From assembly GCF_023078275.1 (NCBI RefSeq), contig NC_062974.1, positions 26,696,110 to 26,760,109 of the forward strand: a stretch of 64,000 nucleotides of DNA, in the 5' to 3' direction. This DNA comes from Leguminivora glycinivorella (Eukaryota > Arthropoda > Insecta > Lepidoptera > Tortricidae). The translations under genes were made by a program, and so were the position numbers. Positions 9,808 to 22,720 of the stretch are shown piece by piece. Numbering within the stretch: position 1 is the first letter of the stretch; every line of letters starts with the position of its first letter. The notes under the pieces are model-generated. The model had not been told where the DNA came from. It did no database searches and saw nothing but the letters and a program-made list of their open reading frames with translations.

Positions 9808-12800
9808 AACAGAAAAAGGGGGGAAGGGGGGCTCGAGGGGGGAAGCATGAAAGAAAGATCAACGTAGTATTTTAAAAAAGTTGGGTTAGCGTTTTCTTGT
9901 GACCTTTCAGAGCAAACAAAGGGGGCTCGGGGGCGAAGCCCCCGCATGAAAGAAAGATCAACGTAGTATTTAAGATAAGTTGGGTTAGCGTTTTCTTGTG
10001 ACCTTTAAGAGCAAACAAAGGGGGCTCGGGGGGCGAAGCCCCCCGCCTGAAAGAAATATCAACGTAGTATTTAAGATAAGTTGGGTTAGCGTTTTCTTGT
10101 GACCTTTCAGAGCAAACAAAGGGGGGCTCGGGGGGCGAGGCCCCCCGCATAAAAGAAAGATCAACGTTGTATTTAAAATAAGTTGGGTTAAGTTTTCTTG
10201 TGATCCTTAAGAGTAAAGAAAAGGGGGCCTCGGGGGGCGAAGCCCCTCGAATGAAAGAAAGATCAACGAAGTATTTAGAATAAGTTGGGTTATCGTTTTC
10301 TTGTGACCTTTAAGAGCAAACAAAGGGGGGCTCGGGGGCGAAGCCCCCGCATGAAAGAAAGATCAACGTAGTATTTAAGATCAGTTGGGTTAGCGTTTTC
10401 TTGTGACCTTTAAGTGCAAACAAAGGGGGGCTCGGGGGGCGAAGCCCCCGCATAAAATAAAGATTAACGTAGTATTTAAAATAAGTTGGGTTAGCGTTTT
10501 CTTGTGACCTTTCAGAGCAAACAAAGGGAGGCTCGGGGGGCGACGCCCCCCGCATGAAAGAAAGATCAACGTAGTATTTAAGATAAGTTGGGTTAGCGTT
10601 TTCTTGTGACCTTTAAGAGCAAACAAAGGGGGCTCGGGGGCGAAGCCCCCGCATAAAATAAAGATTAACGTAGTATTTAAAATAAGTTGGGATAGCGTTT
10701 TCTTGTGACCTTTCAGAGCAAACAAAGGGGGCTCGGGGGGCGAGGCCCCCCGCATAAAAGAAAGATCAACGTAGTATTTAAGATAAGTTGGGTTAGCGTT
10801 TTCTTGTGATCCTTAAGAGTAAAGAAAAGGGGGCCTCGGGGGGCGAAGCCCCTCGAATGAAAGAAAGATCAACGAAGTATTTAGAATAAGTTGGGTTAGC
10901 GTTTTCTTGTGACCTTTAAGAGCAAACAAAGGGGGGCTCGGGGGGCGAAGCCCCCGCATGAAAGAAAGATCAACGTAGTATTTAAGATCAGTTGGGTTAG
11001 CGTTTTCTTGTGACCTTTAAGTGCAAACAAAGGGAGGCTCGGGGGGCGAAGCCCGTCGAATGAAAGAAAGATCAACGAAGTATTTAGAATAAGTTGGGTT
11101 AGCGTTTTCTTGTGACCTTTAAGAGTAAACAAAGGGGGGCTCGGGGGGCGAAGCCCCCGCATGAAAAAAAGATCAACGTAGTATTTAAGATCAGTTGGGT
11201 TAGCGTTTTCTTGTGACCTTTAAGTGCAAACAAAGGGGGCTCGGGGGCGAAGCCCCCCGCATAAAAGAAAGATTAACGTAGTATTTAAAATAAGTTGGGT
11301 TAGCGTTTTCTTGTGACCTTTCAGAGCAAACAAAGGGGGCTCGGGGGGCGAAGCCCCCCGCATGAAAGAAAGATCAACGTAGTATTTAAGATAAGTTGGG
11401 TTAGCGTTTTCTTGTGACCTTTAAGAGCAAACAAAGGGGGGCTCGGGGGGCGAAGCCACCCGCATAAAAGAAAGATTAACGTAGTATTTAAAATAAGTTG
11501 GGATAGCGTTTTCTTGTGACCTTTCAGAGCAAACAAAGGGGGGCTCGGGGGGCGAAGCCCACCACATGAAAGAAATATCAACGTAGTATTTAAGATAAGT
11601 TGGGTTAGCGTTTTCTTGTGACCTTTAAGAGCAAACAAAGGGGGGCTCGGGGGGCTAGGCCCCCCGCATAAAAGAAAGATCAACGTTGTATTTAAAATAA
11701 GTTGGGTTAAGTTTTCTTGTGATCCTTAAGAGTAAAGAAAAGGGGGCCTCGGGGGGCGAAGCCCCTCGAATGAAAGAAAGATCAACGAAGTATTTAGAAC
11801 AAGTTGGGTTAGCGTTTTCTTGTGACCTTTAAGAGCAAACAAAGGGGGCTCGGGGGGCGAAGCCCCCCGCATGAAAGAAAGATCAACGTAGTATTTAAAA
11901 TAAGTTGGGTTAGCGTTTTCTTGTGACCTTTCAGAGCAAACAAAGGGGGGCTCGGGGGGCGAAGCCCCCCGCATGAAAGAAAGATCAACGTAGTATTTAA
12001 GATAAGTTGGGTTAGCGTTTTCTTGTGACCTTTAAGAGCAAACAAAGGGGGGCTCGAGGGGCGAAGCCCCCCGCATAAAAGAAAGATTAACGTAGTATTT
12101 AAAATAAGTTGGGTTAGCGTTTTCTTGTGACCTTTCAGAGCAAACAAAGGGGGCTCGGGGGCGAAGCCCCCGCATGAAAGAAAGATCAACGTAGTATTTA
12201 AGATAAGTTGGGTTAGCGTTTTCTTGTGACCTTTAAGAGCAAACAAAGGGGGGCTCGGGGGGCGAAGCCCCCGCATGAAAGAAATATCAACGTAGTATTT
12301 AAGATAAGTTGGGTTAGCGTTTTCTTGTGACCTTTCAGAGCAAACAAAGGGGGCTCGGGGGCGAGGCCCCCGCATAAAAGAAAGATCAACGTTGTATTTA
12401 AAATAAGTTGGGTTAGCGTTTTCTTGTGACCTTTCAGAGCAAACAAAGGGGGGGCTCGGGGGCGAGGCCCCCGCATAAAAGAAAGATCAACGTTGTATTT
12501 AAAATAAGTTGGGTTAAGTTTTCTTGTGATCCTTAAGAGTAAAGAAAAGGGGGCCTCGGGGCGAAGCCCCTCGAATGAAAGAAAGATCAACGAAGTATTT
12601 AGAATAAGTTGGGTTAGCGTTTTCTTGTGACCTTCAAGAGCAAACAAAGGGGGCTCGGGGGCGAAGCCCCCCGCATGAAAGAAAGATCAACGTAGTATTT
12701 AAGATCAGTTGGGTTAGCGTTTTCTTGTGACCTTTAAGTGCAAACAAAGGGGGGCTCGGGGGGCAAAGCCCCCCGCATAAAAGAAAGATTAACGTAGTAT

Positions 12801-13975
12801 TTAAAATAAGTTGGGTTAGCGTTTTCTTGTGACCTTTCAGAGCAAACAAAGGGGGCTCGGGGGCGACGCCCCCGCATGAAAGAAAGATCAACGTAGTATT
12901 TAAGATAAGTTGGGTTAGCGTTTTCTTGTGACCTTTAAGAGCAAACAAAGGGGGGCTCGGGGGGCGAAGCCCCCCGCATAAAATAAAGATTAACGTAGTA
13001 TTTAAAATAAGTTGGGATAGCGTTTTCTTGTGACCTTTCAGAGCAAACAAAGGGGGGCTCGGGGGGCGAGGCCCCCCGCATAAAAGAAAGATCAACGTTG
13101 TATTTAAAATAAGTTGGGTTAAGTTTTCTTGTGATCCTTAAGAGTAAAGAAAAGGGGGCCTCGGGGGGCGAAGCCCCTCGAATGAAAGAAAGATCAACGA
13201 AGTATTTAGAACAAGTTGGGTTAGCGTTTTCTTGTGACCTTTAAGAGCAAACAAAGGGGGGCTCGGGGGGCGAAGCCCCCCGCATGAAAGAAAGATCAAC
13301 GTAGTATTTAAGATAAGTTGGGTTAGCGTTTTCTTGTGACCTTTAAGAGCAAACAAAGGGGGCTCGGGGGCGAAGCCCCCGCATAAAAGAAAGATTAACG
13401 TAGTATTTAAAATAAGTTGGGTTAGCGTTTTCTTGTGACCTTTCAGAGCAAACAAAGGGGCTCGGGGGCGAAGCCCCCGTATAAAAGATAGATCAACGTT
13501 GTATTTAAAATAAGTTGGGTTAAGGTTTTCTTGTGATCCTCAAGAGTAAAGAAAAGGGGGGCTCGGGGGGCGAAGCCCCCCGCATGAAAGAAAGATCAAC
13601 GTAGTATTTAGAATAAGTTGGGTTAGCGTTTTCTTGTGACCTTTAAGAGCAAACAAAGGGGTGCTCGGGGGGCTTCCGCATAAAAGAAAGATAAACGTTG
13701 TATTTAAAATAAGTTGGGTTAGGGTTTTCTTGTCACCCTTAAGAGTAACGAAAAGGGGGGCTCGGGGGGCGAAGCCCCCCGCATAAAAGGAAGATTAACG
13801 TAGTATTTAAAATAAGTTGGGTTAGCGTTTTCTTGTGACCTTTAAGAGCAAACAAAGGGGGCTTGGGGGGCGAAGCCCCCCGCATAAAAGAAAGATCAAC
13901 GTTGTATTTAAAATAAGTTGGGTAATGGTTTTCCTGTGACCCTTAAGAGCAAATAAAGGGGGGTTCGGCAAAAAA
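9808..13975. repeat. Tandem satellite, ~101-bp unit, about 41 copies, hairpin core
   Basis: The landmark CAAACAAAG (or its variant GTAAAGAAAAG) recurs about every 101 bp from 9915 to 13953. Each unit holds a G-run, CTC, a second G-run, GCGAAGC and a C-run, so it can fold into a GC hairpin; the rest is an AT-rich spacer with AAGTTGGGTTAGCGTTTTCT. Variant units with GTAAAGAAAAG and CCCCTCGAATG appear at about 10207, 10817, 11735, 12542, 13147 and in weaker form at 13551 and 13751, giving a higher-order pattern. Long minus-strand frames are a by-product of the repeat. The array starts directly against the 120-bp array. Confidence 0.95.
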
Positions 13976-14332
13976 GAAATACTTAAATTTTGTTTGAATT
14001 AGTTGAAATGTGACAATATTTTCTAATCGAGTCAAACAAAATCCCACTAGCTGAGAGCTTCAAAACAATGTATGGCGAAAGTATGTCTCTCTAATGTCTT
14101 CAAAAAGTCCGCGGCGGCACATGTCTATACTGTCTATCTTTTACGGATAACTTACTAGGTATAAACATTTTTATGATAATACCGTAATAAGAAGGTAGCC
14201 GCTAGTTATTATTAAGTAGCAATTAGCAATAAGTACACGTTAAGCCCCAATTGGCATGTAAAATCCGCCTACTTGAAATAAATTTATGTATAAATGTTAA
14301 AAGTATTTCATTATTAATGACTAAAAAGTATA
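13976..14332. other. No gene recognised
   Basis: Short AT-rich gap between the satellite and the inverted-repeat element. Confidence 0.45.
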
Positions 14333-15965
14333 AAATAAATTAATAGTTTAAAAAACACTATAAAACACGCTTTTATAAATGCACGTAAAAGCCAAAAATA
14401 AATTATGGATCGTTCAAGTTGTCTCTATTTGTGAGCTGAAGTTTAAAAACTATGTGCTTTTAATTATAATATTTGATTGTAAAAGCGTGGGGCGCTGGAA
14501 CAGGAAAGACTTTCTTGTAAACAAATACTAATCCGAACTTCCTGGCGAATGAAGTTGCATAAGAACATAACGTTTACATATGCCGCCTAAGGGTTACCAA
14601 AGAGAACCAAAGATATCTCGTCCACGAACAAGAACTCTGCATCCTGTCACTGTAGACACTTTCCCCTTTTGTACTTTGATTACTGTCGACTCTCCTCGCT
14701 ACTAGCGCATTTTTTTTTTTTTTTTTTTTAATCTTTATTAAAGAGCTTTATCGCTTAGCGATTATGTCGCTCCATATAACCCACATAGTTACATTTACTT
14801 ACGATTAATAAGGCCTATATTAACTAGCTTGAATAGTGCTCGGGCTTCGTCCGACAATGGAAAAGCCAGGGCACTATTACAGCCACCAACATTTGTAAAA
14901 GTATTACAGGATATTTTAAGTTGGCTTCTAAAAGGCTCATTCCGCACACATTCCATTAATATGTGGTACACATCCTCAATAACATCACAATCTGAACATA
15001 GTGGTGAGGCAACTTTACGCATCATAAATCCAAACTTATTTAACGGAATGTGCCCCGAACGAACTCTTAGAGCTGTTACAATCTCTTGACGATTAAGTGA
15101 GCAATCTATCCATGGTGTGTTTATGAGTTCTGGTTGAATCGTTCTGTACCAAATGCCTTTTTCTTTTGATCTAGCATCAAAGTACTCTTTCCATAATTGG
15201 CGACAACGTTTTTTCACTATTTTAATACACTCGGAAAAGAAAGGTAAAATGTTACATGTGGCATCACAATGACAGGCTTGCTTAGCGAACCAATCTACTT
15301 TTTCGTTTCCAGTAATGCCTATGTGCGAAGGAATCCATTGCAAGATTAACGATTTTCCTATAGATTCCAGATTATAAATGCTTTTAAGTATGCTATAGGC
15401 AATCGGCAGTCCTCGATAGCTCGAGGTACAGCGAGCCAAATGTTGTAATGCACTTTTAGAGTCGGTGAAAATAACAAATTTATCGTAATCTGTTGTTGTA
15501 ATATAGGATATTGCCTCCGCAATGGCTACTAATTCCCCGTGCATGATGGATAGGTCAGACGTTATTTTTAATTGTAAATTTATTTCGGACTGAGGGTCAT
15601 AAAAAAAGCGCATATTTTGTCTGAGTTCGACAAACTGGTACCTACTTTGAACACTGACTTTTAATTGATTTGACTGTTTAATGTAGAACCTACTAGTCAT
15701 GCTGCAACTCCAGTTAGCGCGTCAATCTGTGTAACCTCCTTCCCATAACATAGCATAATTTGATTTATCAGCAAAATTATACAAAAAGTCTTTCCTGTTC
15801 CAGCGCCCCACGCTTTTACAATCAAATATTATAATTAAAAGCACATAGTTTTTAAACTTCAGCTCACAAATAGAGACAACTTGAACGATCCATAATTTAT
15901 TTTTGGCTTTTACGTGCATTTATAAAAGCGTGTTTTATAGTGTTTTTTAAACTATTAATTTATTT
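14333..15965. mobile_element. Element with identical 181-bp inverted repeats around a LINE fragment
   Basis: The left arm (14333-14513) and the right arm (15785-15965) are inverted copies with no difference that I can see by eye. The arms include GGCGCTGGAACAGGAAAGAC at their inner end. The body is a LINE RNase H fragment with its own A-tail. No target duplication was found outside the arms, so this may be a terminal-inverted-repeat element that captured a LINE piece, or an inverted duplication. Confidence 0.7.
14709..15784 (-). pseudogene. Non-LTR retrotransposon 3' end: RNase H and zinc motif
   Basis: The minus frame (14795-15700, 301 residues) covers the C-terminal part of an RNase H-bearing LINE. 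RNase H residues seen are E56 in GELVAI, D80 in VIFTDSKSAL and D136 in GITGNEKVDW; the first catalytic Asp of the usual TDGS motif is absent, so the domain is inactive. A zinc motif follows: C235, C238, H246, C251 in CSDCDVIEDVYHILMEC. Downstream are a short hairpin around ATCGCTAAGCGAT, an AATAAAG signal and an A-run (T-run at 14709-14728 on the plus strand). The reverse transcriptase domain is missing, as in a 5'-truncated insertion. The LINE clade is unresolved. Confidence 0.85.
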
Positions 15966-16680
15966 ACTCCACAAAACGTGCGACAGTAGGTAAACAATAA
16001 ACACACTGTTTTTATCACAGGTTCATCTTTAGAATTTTGTTTAGAAACCTTCTTAAATACATAATACCCATCGCTAAAGAACACGGCCTTGTGACACACT
16101 GACACATCTAACTATTGACTCTCAATATTGACTAGAGTCTGTCTGTCTGATGTTTGTTCGCGCTATTGGTTCACGTTCGGTTATTTAGAAACTATTTACA
16201 GAGCGATTTAAGAACATCGATATGTTCTTAAGTCGTTTATAGATTTTAACTTAACAGAAATATTTGTGAACAAACCGCAACCGTCCACAGGTTGCTATGT
16301 CCGCTTACAATGAAGTTAATATTTCTAAATTTCTGTGGCCACCTTTTGTTTCCATCATTAGATCAGCTAATGATTGGAACCCAAAATACTGCATTATCCT
16401 GAAATTTAGCCTCATGGACTGTTTTACCACAGTGACAATTGTCGCCCGACTGTTTAACAAATAAAATATATTGACGATGACTAATAATGTTACTTATAAA
16501 CTCAGATATAGGCACAGAATTGTCAGTGTCAAGTGTCAATGCCACTGCAGTGTCATAGGCCACTCGGGTCAAATTTAAAACTAACAAGATATAATAATCA
16601 ACATTGGTGGAAATAAAAATAAAAGCGTCTAAAACACAAATCATCCTTCTAATGTTTAATCCCCGACGCAAAACCGACGG
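15966..16680. other. No gene recognised; degenerate repeat near 16325-16390
   Basis: Mostly unique AT-rich sequence. On the minus strand at about 16325-16390, CTAATGATGG and AGGTGGCCACAG resemble the dispersed repeat at 41190-41296. Confidence 0.45.
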
Positions 16681-16697
16681 GGTGTTATAAGTTTGAC

Positions 16698-16698
16698 G

Positions 16699-16737
<39 letters not shown>

Positions 16738-16893
16738 GGCATCGTAGCTCCCGAACGGATGAACCGATTTAGATTTAGTTTCTTTTTGTCTGAAAGTTGA
16801 GTTAGTCGGGAGTGTTCTTAGCCATGTTTAATGAAAATCGGTCTATTAAGTCGCGGTCCGGGTTTTTTTCAAAATTTTAATTTTGTGGTTAGG

Positions 16894-16923
<30 letters not shown>
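16698..16923. repeat. TGTC and TA microsatellites in a dispersed repeat
   Basis: A (TGTC)n run (about 16698-16737) leads into GAACGGATGAACCGATTT and CGGGAGTGTTC, then a (TA)n run of about 15 units (16894-16923). The segment looks like the tail of an unclassified dispersed repeat. Confidence 0.6.
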
Positions 16924-16926
<3 letters not shown>

Positions 16927-17275
16927 TTTTTAATCATTTATTCATAAATAATAATTTACACGTCACATGTCTTTGCTTATATGTATATCCATTTAATAGA
17001 AACTAAACCATCTATCATATAAACATCACACTTACCTCAATACCCATATAATTACACCAATAAATACATTAATACTCTCCACTAATTATACATAATTAAA
17101 CGCAATAGAAAACCATCCAAACATGGCGACGGACATGTTTTCACATCCTCCGGCGAACAAAAATAACTATAAAACCTTATTGCATCGTAATAAGGTGTCA
17201 AAATGCATGTAAATTGCAATAGACATAGCGAAAGCAATTGGGATGAGACGTTGATGTGGTATGGGTAGACCGGTA
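16924..17275. other. No gene recognised
   Basis: AT-rich filler between the microsatellite and the Harbinger-type MITE. Confidence 0.45.
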
Positions 17276-17278
17276 TAA

Positions 17279-17503
17279 GGCACTGGTCCCACCGCGAGCT
17301 AGTAAGCTATGAGCTATTGGCTATAAAAACGAACAAAAGATAATCACTCCCGTAAATAAAAGAGACACGGCGATGTTTATAGTTACTCGGCCAGCGGTGA
17401 GCTATCAAAATCGCCGTCTCTTTTATTTGCACGGGAGTGCTCATCTTTTGTTCGTTTTTATAGCCGATAGCTTGAGCTACTAGCTCGCGGTGGGACCAGT
17501 GCC
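17279..17503. mobile_element. PIF/Harbinger-type MITE with TAA duplication
   Basis: The ends are GGCACTGGTCCCACCGCGAG and its inverted copy, flanked by TAA on both sides (17276-17278 and 17504-17506). A 3-bp TWA duplication with GG-starting ends fits PIF/Harbinger. The arms pair for about 95 bp through AAAAACGAACAAAAGAT, so the whole element folds as one hairpin. It does not code. Confidence 0.82.
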
Positions 17504-17573
17504 TAATGGTGGTGGAAAAGCAGTAAAAGTGGTAATAAATCGTATACGTTTGCGACCTTTTGGTTGTATATTG

Positions 17574-17820
17574 TTTTACCAACATAGTAATTAAGATTCC
17601 AAAAGGGGTCCTTCGTGCTATTTATTATTATTTTACGAATCGTCACAGAAAACAAAGTTCACTTCTTTACGCCGAGAAAACTAACTGACAGCCCGCGCTC
17701 GCGCCGCCGGGGTTGCCAACATACAAAAAATATATCAATCTTTGGGTAAAATTATGAGATTTTTAACATTGTCTTAAAAATATTATATAAATAATTTGTG
17801 AAGTTATGAGATTCTTAACA
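17574..17820 (+). repeat. 247-bp direct repeat, copy 1
   Basis: This block appears identical to 25288-25534 when compared by eye, including CCGCGCTCGCGCCGCCGGGG and the ending GAGATTCTTAACA. It is preceded by ATTG (17570-17573), the same four bases that follow copy 2 (25535-25538). It may be one of a pair of long terminal repeats, or one of two recent independent insertions of a short element. No primer-binding site is evident after it. Confidence 0.85.
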
Positions 17821-20800
17821 GTCGACCATCCTGACCCAGTGCCTGTCCCAGGCACAACACATGGATAAAAGGAATCAAACAAGCTTTAACAATTATTTTT
17901 AAAATTAACTTAAATTAACTTGTACGTTGTAATCTACCCGAAAACTTGGGATGAACGTACCCTTGAACAAAACTAATATAAAAAAAACTAGTTGAGATCA
18001 CTCGAACCCAGCTGGATTAAAATGTTCTACAATCGGTCTAGTATCAGCTATTCACAAATCAAGCCATTATGTCAGGTTAGTAATTCAATCAGGATAAGTT
18101 AGTAGGTAGCGACGAACCACTACATAAATGACTTAATACAGTGAATAGAAAGAGAAAAAATATTTATATATATATATATATATATCTGTACATCCAGTGC
18201 AACTCAACTGTAAGTACCTCTGGCCCTCTCGGCCATCCTGCTTTGTTAGAATGTCCTCATTCTTGGACATTTTGTAGCCTATAGCGTATTATACCTGCGC
18301 GAAACACTGAATCCACATTTTACAAACTTATTTGGGACATATTAGGTAAATTTATTCTAAAACGAGAAAGAGCACTCAGTATTCCATCTAATTTAGCAGA
18401 TAATTAATACACGACTATTTCCCGTTTTCTCTCTTGCTAAATAGAGTTGGAACGCTGGAACTACATTTAAAAACATACATTGAAACAATGGAACAACATT
18501 AAATTGAATATGAAATTATTCTGACGATACACAAATAAGAGAAAAACACAAGATGGAATTTCTTGCTAAATGAATCTCATAGTTTCTTACGCCCGTTATG
18601 GTAACAGCTAAATTATTTTGAATTTCTTATAGTCTACATCTTGTTTTACAAACACAGACATTTATATTGCATATATAACATCAGATTTACATATCCCAAT
18701 CTTAAAGTAGGTTATTGCATAATATTAAATTAATCACTCATTGGAATTCCTCATTGTGCATATAATATAAACCTATAACTTTAAAATAGATTCCAGTCGC
18801 AACTGTTCATTCCCAGACGTAACATTCCTATATAATTTTGTGCCAAAAACAATATCTCTCCTATAATTATTACTAAAACTAAATAGACTCAATTTACAAA
18901 GAACACACAACAACATATATAATAATCATAATAAACAAACGAGTTGTATTGCACGGACCGTTACTTTGACAGCTAAAATAAGTTTTATAACTCAAATAAG
19001 TTGTAATAAATTTAGAAACCGTGCATTTAAATCTATCACATACTTATTTAATTATGTGATCTTATTTTTGTTTCATTATAGCTTATTTAATATAATTTCT
19101 AATTAATCTTGCGCTTTGCAGTTAAAGATATGTGCTTTTAGTCTTATAAACGTACTACAATATCGTGAAATATGCATCCAATTTACATTCGTCACCTCGA
19201 CTACAAAAAAAATACAATAAGAGAAGTAGTCTAACGGATAGGCATCTGTCTTCAGCTTTGAATAAAAATGATGAAAAAGTACGATCGTTGTACGTCAAAT
19301 GTACCGCGATGCCGATAGAGATTACCGCTCCATAGATGGTTTTCACATGTGCAATAAGCATATCAAAATCGGTATCTTTCTTGACATCTTCCAACGTGCT
19401 AAAGTATTATTTATACAGAACAAGCTGCGTGTATTCACATCCATAGTGAATAATTACAGGCATGGGTCGTTAATATCTGCCATAGCTCAAGTATCATAGC
19501 CTAAGTCTTCATTCCGATTCAGTGATCATAGTAGGATGTAAAATTGTGTAGATTACCAGATATTATTATTGAAAATTAGAATATTACAACATACGGAATC
19601 AGTCTATAAGATGTTGTTCCTAATTTTTAATGACTATAATGGGAATGAAGTCTCGACGCTTTTACCTATAGCTAAAACAGATTCCATTTGTTTCAACGAG
19701 GTTGTCACGAGTTAGAACCGTACCTAGTACAGCCATTCGTAGCACAAATCCAACATAAATTGACCCTAAGACCCGTTTGTTCATTAAAATCTACGTAGCT
19801 TATACACTTTTTTTTTTTTAATAAATAGTAAGTTTTATCAACCTCTATGCAAGTAAACACTAAGCACTAGTGTAAACAAAATCATAATTGTAAGTAAATA
19901 AATACATTATAATTCTATAACAGGATACAGCTCATCTGAATCAACTGCTAAATTTTGATTAGTTCCAGATAATAAATCATACAGCAACTAAATTATTGCA
20001 CCGTCCACCAGATAATATCTACGATTCTGGGAACCTCAGAGTGTTCTCAAACAGTTTAGAGCCCTTTATATAAAATAGATTCTAGATCAAGATCTTTATA
20101 TATGGGTAAATTAGGAAGTTTTTTTTTTTTTTTTGAAATGTTATTGTAAAGATAAGAATAATTTATTAATAGGAAATATTTTGAAAAACCATGATATCAA
20201 TATCGTACGGCTCCACACTTGGCTAAACCTGTCACGTGGCAGCCCGCATCGTATCAATAATCAACATAAAATAGTAATTGTTTAAGATGTCATATATGAC
20301 TCAAGTCACTTATATTTTATGAATACACTATAAATAAACTAAAACTACATTAGTGCCATAATTACGTGCAGATACGCAAAATCACTGTATATTATAATAA
20401 CTATGGAGTTATTTAAAATGGTCACAGGTAATACTAGTATTAATATATACCAGTATGTCCCGTAGATGTGGTTCTTCAAGTGTGGTTCAAATGTGCCACT
20501 CTCAAACAAAAGGTACCACATTATCGCTTAATCATAGGTAATTTGTATAAAAATACGAGCTAAGCTAGCTGATACTAGAGCAGTTTTATGCTTACTTATA
20601 GTGAATTACGCCTACAATGCAATGCTAAAGCATTGTCATCTGAAAGGCAAATCCCCAAAATGAGCCCAAAAGCTCACCTATACTTTTCAATCACTTAATT
20701 ACAAGGAGACAGAAGCTATTCTAAGTAATGGTTTTGTAATGTACGTAAATAATAAAAATTTTGCGAATAACTAATGTCCTGTAAATTGCAAGTTATATTT

Positions 20801-22195
20801 AAGTACCAAAAGTCAGATCTCCGATAGTATATCTAGATCTAACTCGCCTCGTTATAATGCCCAAAACTTTATTTCCGTTGTAGATTTTTTTTTTTTTTTG
20901 CATTTCGCATCTCATATAAAATATTATCATTTCGTCACTACTTCATGACTATGTAAAAGTGTTTTATCTTTGTTCTTTAAATTTACTAGTAATACGAGGT
21001 TTTTAAAGGAAATCCCAAATACGAATACCGCAATTTAAAATTAACCTAATAAAAAGACAAAAAAAACAGCAAATTGAGTATCTAAATTTGACATAAAATT
21101 AAATTTACTTTAGGAGGTGTACCTCCAAATAATTCTGAAAATAGTTTGTTTCATATGCTAACTTACAGTGAAAAATGACCATACAGTATGCAGCATTCGA
21201 ATTATAAGGGAAAGACTTAAAACTGCGACTCAGTCGATATTCCTAAATATTGTATTATTAGTCGATATTTCAATATCATAGAATTTAAGCTTGTTATGGA
21301 CGCAAAATTAAAATTGTAGATTATCATACATAAAATAGTACGAAAACGTCCTGCGCTAAGCCAACATGCAGTCTCAGAGTTTACGACCAATGTTTTTTTT
21401 TTTTTCTCTTCACCCCCCTTCAGCCAGCAACTTATACAACTGAACGCTGAATTCTTGTCCACCTCAAGGATCCATCCAAAATGAATAATGGTAGAAACAC
21501 AATAGCCCATCGTATCCGCTTGCTTAAGGAAATATCTTGCCGGCTTGTAAGAAAGAAGAAAGACACAAAATAATCATATAACAAATCAGAGACATTATGT
21601 TCTGTGCAACGAACGTCTCGTCATGATATGATCAACATTAGTAAGTAACAACTTTCAGGGCTGGACACCACGAGTGCTCTTGCGCAAGCAGTGTTCCAAC
21701 TTATTTCTAGAAAAATAACAATCTGGCTACCGCTTGTAACCAGCTACTTCAGTCTCCGTCCAGTTAAAACACGAATTTAAGGAAATTTATCGAACCTCTT
21801 CGTTAGTTAAATTTCTCTGAAGTAAGGTACTCTTGTGTGCCCATTTTAGGATAGAATAACAAATGTTGCAAAATAGAATTACCTACTAAATAAAATAATA
21901 ACATATTCGTGGTGTATAATGTCAAAATGACCAAAAATCAAACAAGATGAATACCTAATTAAGCGAGAACATGTCACTTGGTTCAGATCAAGTTCTAAAA
22001 TGAACATTTATATTATTAAAAGAAACATCATCAAGTTATCCATAAAGATGTTAAATTCTTCAAGAATTTCAAGACGATATGAACTCTGAAATTTCATTCT
22101 TGAATATAATACTGATTAGTCTGCTTACCGTTTACCATCACCTCACATGTATAAACCTTTAGGTGTCGTTCAACGTTAACGATAGAATGTCAGAC
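17821..22195. other. Long AT-rich stretch, no gene recognised
   Basis: About 4.4 kb with only short chance frames, a (TA)n run at about 18165-18185 and scattered T-runs (19810, 20117, 20887, 21390). It is poor in the dispersed repeats that crowd the rest of the window. On the minus strand it lies downstream of the Ser/Arg-rich frame at 22856-23017, so it could be a long 3' untranslated region, but no evidence settles this. Confidence 0.45.
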
Positions 22196-22199
22196 TACC

Positions 22200-22720
22200 A
22201 CTTACACAACCGGTGGTGCTGTGGCCTCAGTCCTGTGTTACGGTGAGATGACTGGCTACCGTTTGCGCATGCTTCGGTCTCATCCAGTATGATCTAAATG
22301 ATCTGGCTAACGCTTGCACACACCAGGTGCTTTGGCCTCGTCCAGTATAAGCTAAATAATCTGGCTACCGCTTGCACACACCAGGTGCTTCGGCCTCGTC
22401 CAGTATAAGCTAAATAATCTGGCTACCGCTTGCACACACCAGGTGCTTCGGCCTCGTCCAGTATTATGATGAAATGACTGACTACCGTTTGCCACACAAG
22501 GGCTCCGGCCTCGTCCAGCATTATGATGAAATGTCTGGCTACCGTTTGCCACACAAGGGCTCCGGCCTCGTCCAGCATTATGATGAAATGTCTGGCTACC
22601 GTTTGCCACACAAGGGCTCCGGCCTCGTCCAGCATTATGATGAAATGTCTGGCTACCGTTTGCCACACAAGGGCTCCGGCCTCGTCCAGCATTATGATGA
22701 AATGTCTGGCTACCGTTTGT
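22200..22720. repeat. Tandem array, 57-58-bp unit, about 9 copies
   Basis: Units share CTGGCTACCG, GGCCTCGTCCAG and a short AT spacer. Four right-hand units (about 22490-22717) are nearly identical at 57 bp with TTTGCCACACAAGGGCTCCG; the left-hand units are a diverged 58-bp form with CTTGCACACACCAGGTGCTT. The 57-bp units are multiples of three, which creates open frames on both strands; these are not genes. Confidence 0.9.

Noticed and set aside
9872..13455. Many minus-strand frames with repeated KGHKKTLTQLILNTTL-like peptides
   Set aside because: All lie in the 101-bp satellite; frames switch whenever a G-run changes length.
9808..13975. CRISPR array
   Set aside because: The repeats are near-identical along the full unit with no variable spacers, and the sequence is eukaryotic.
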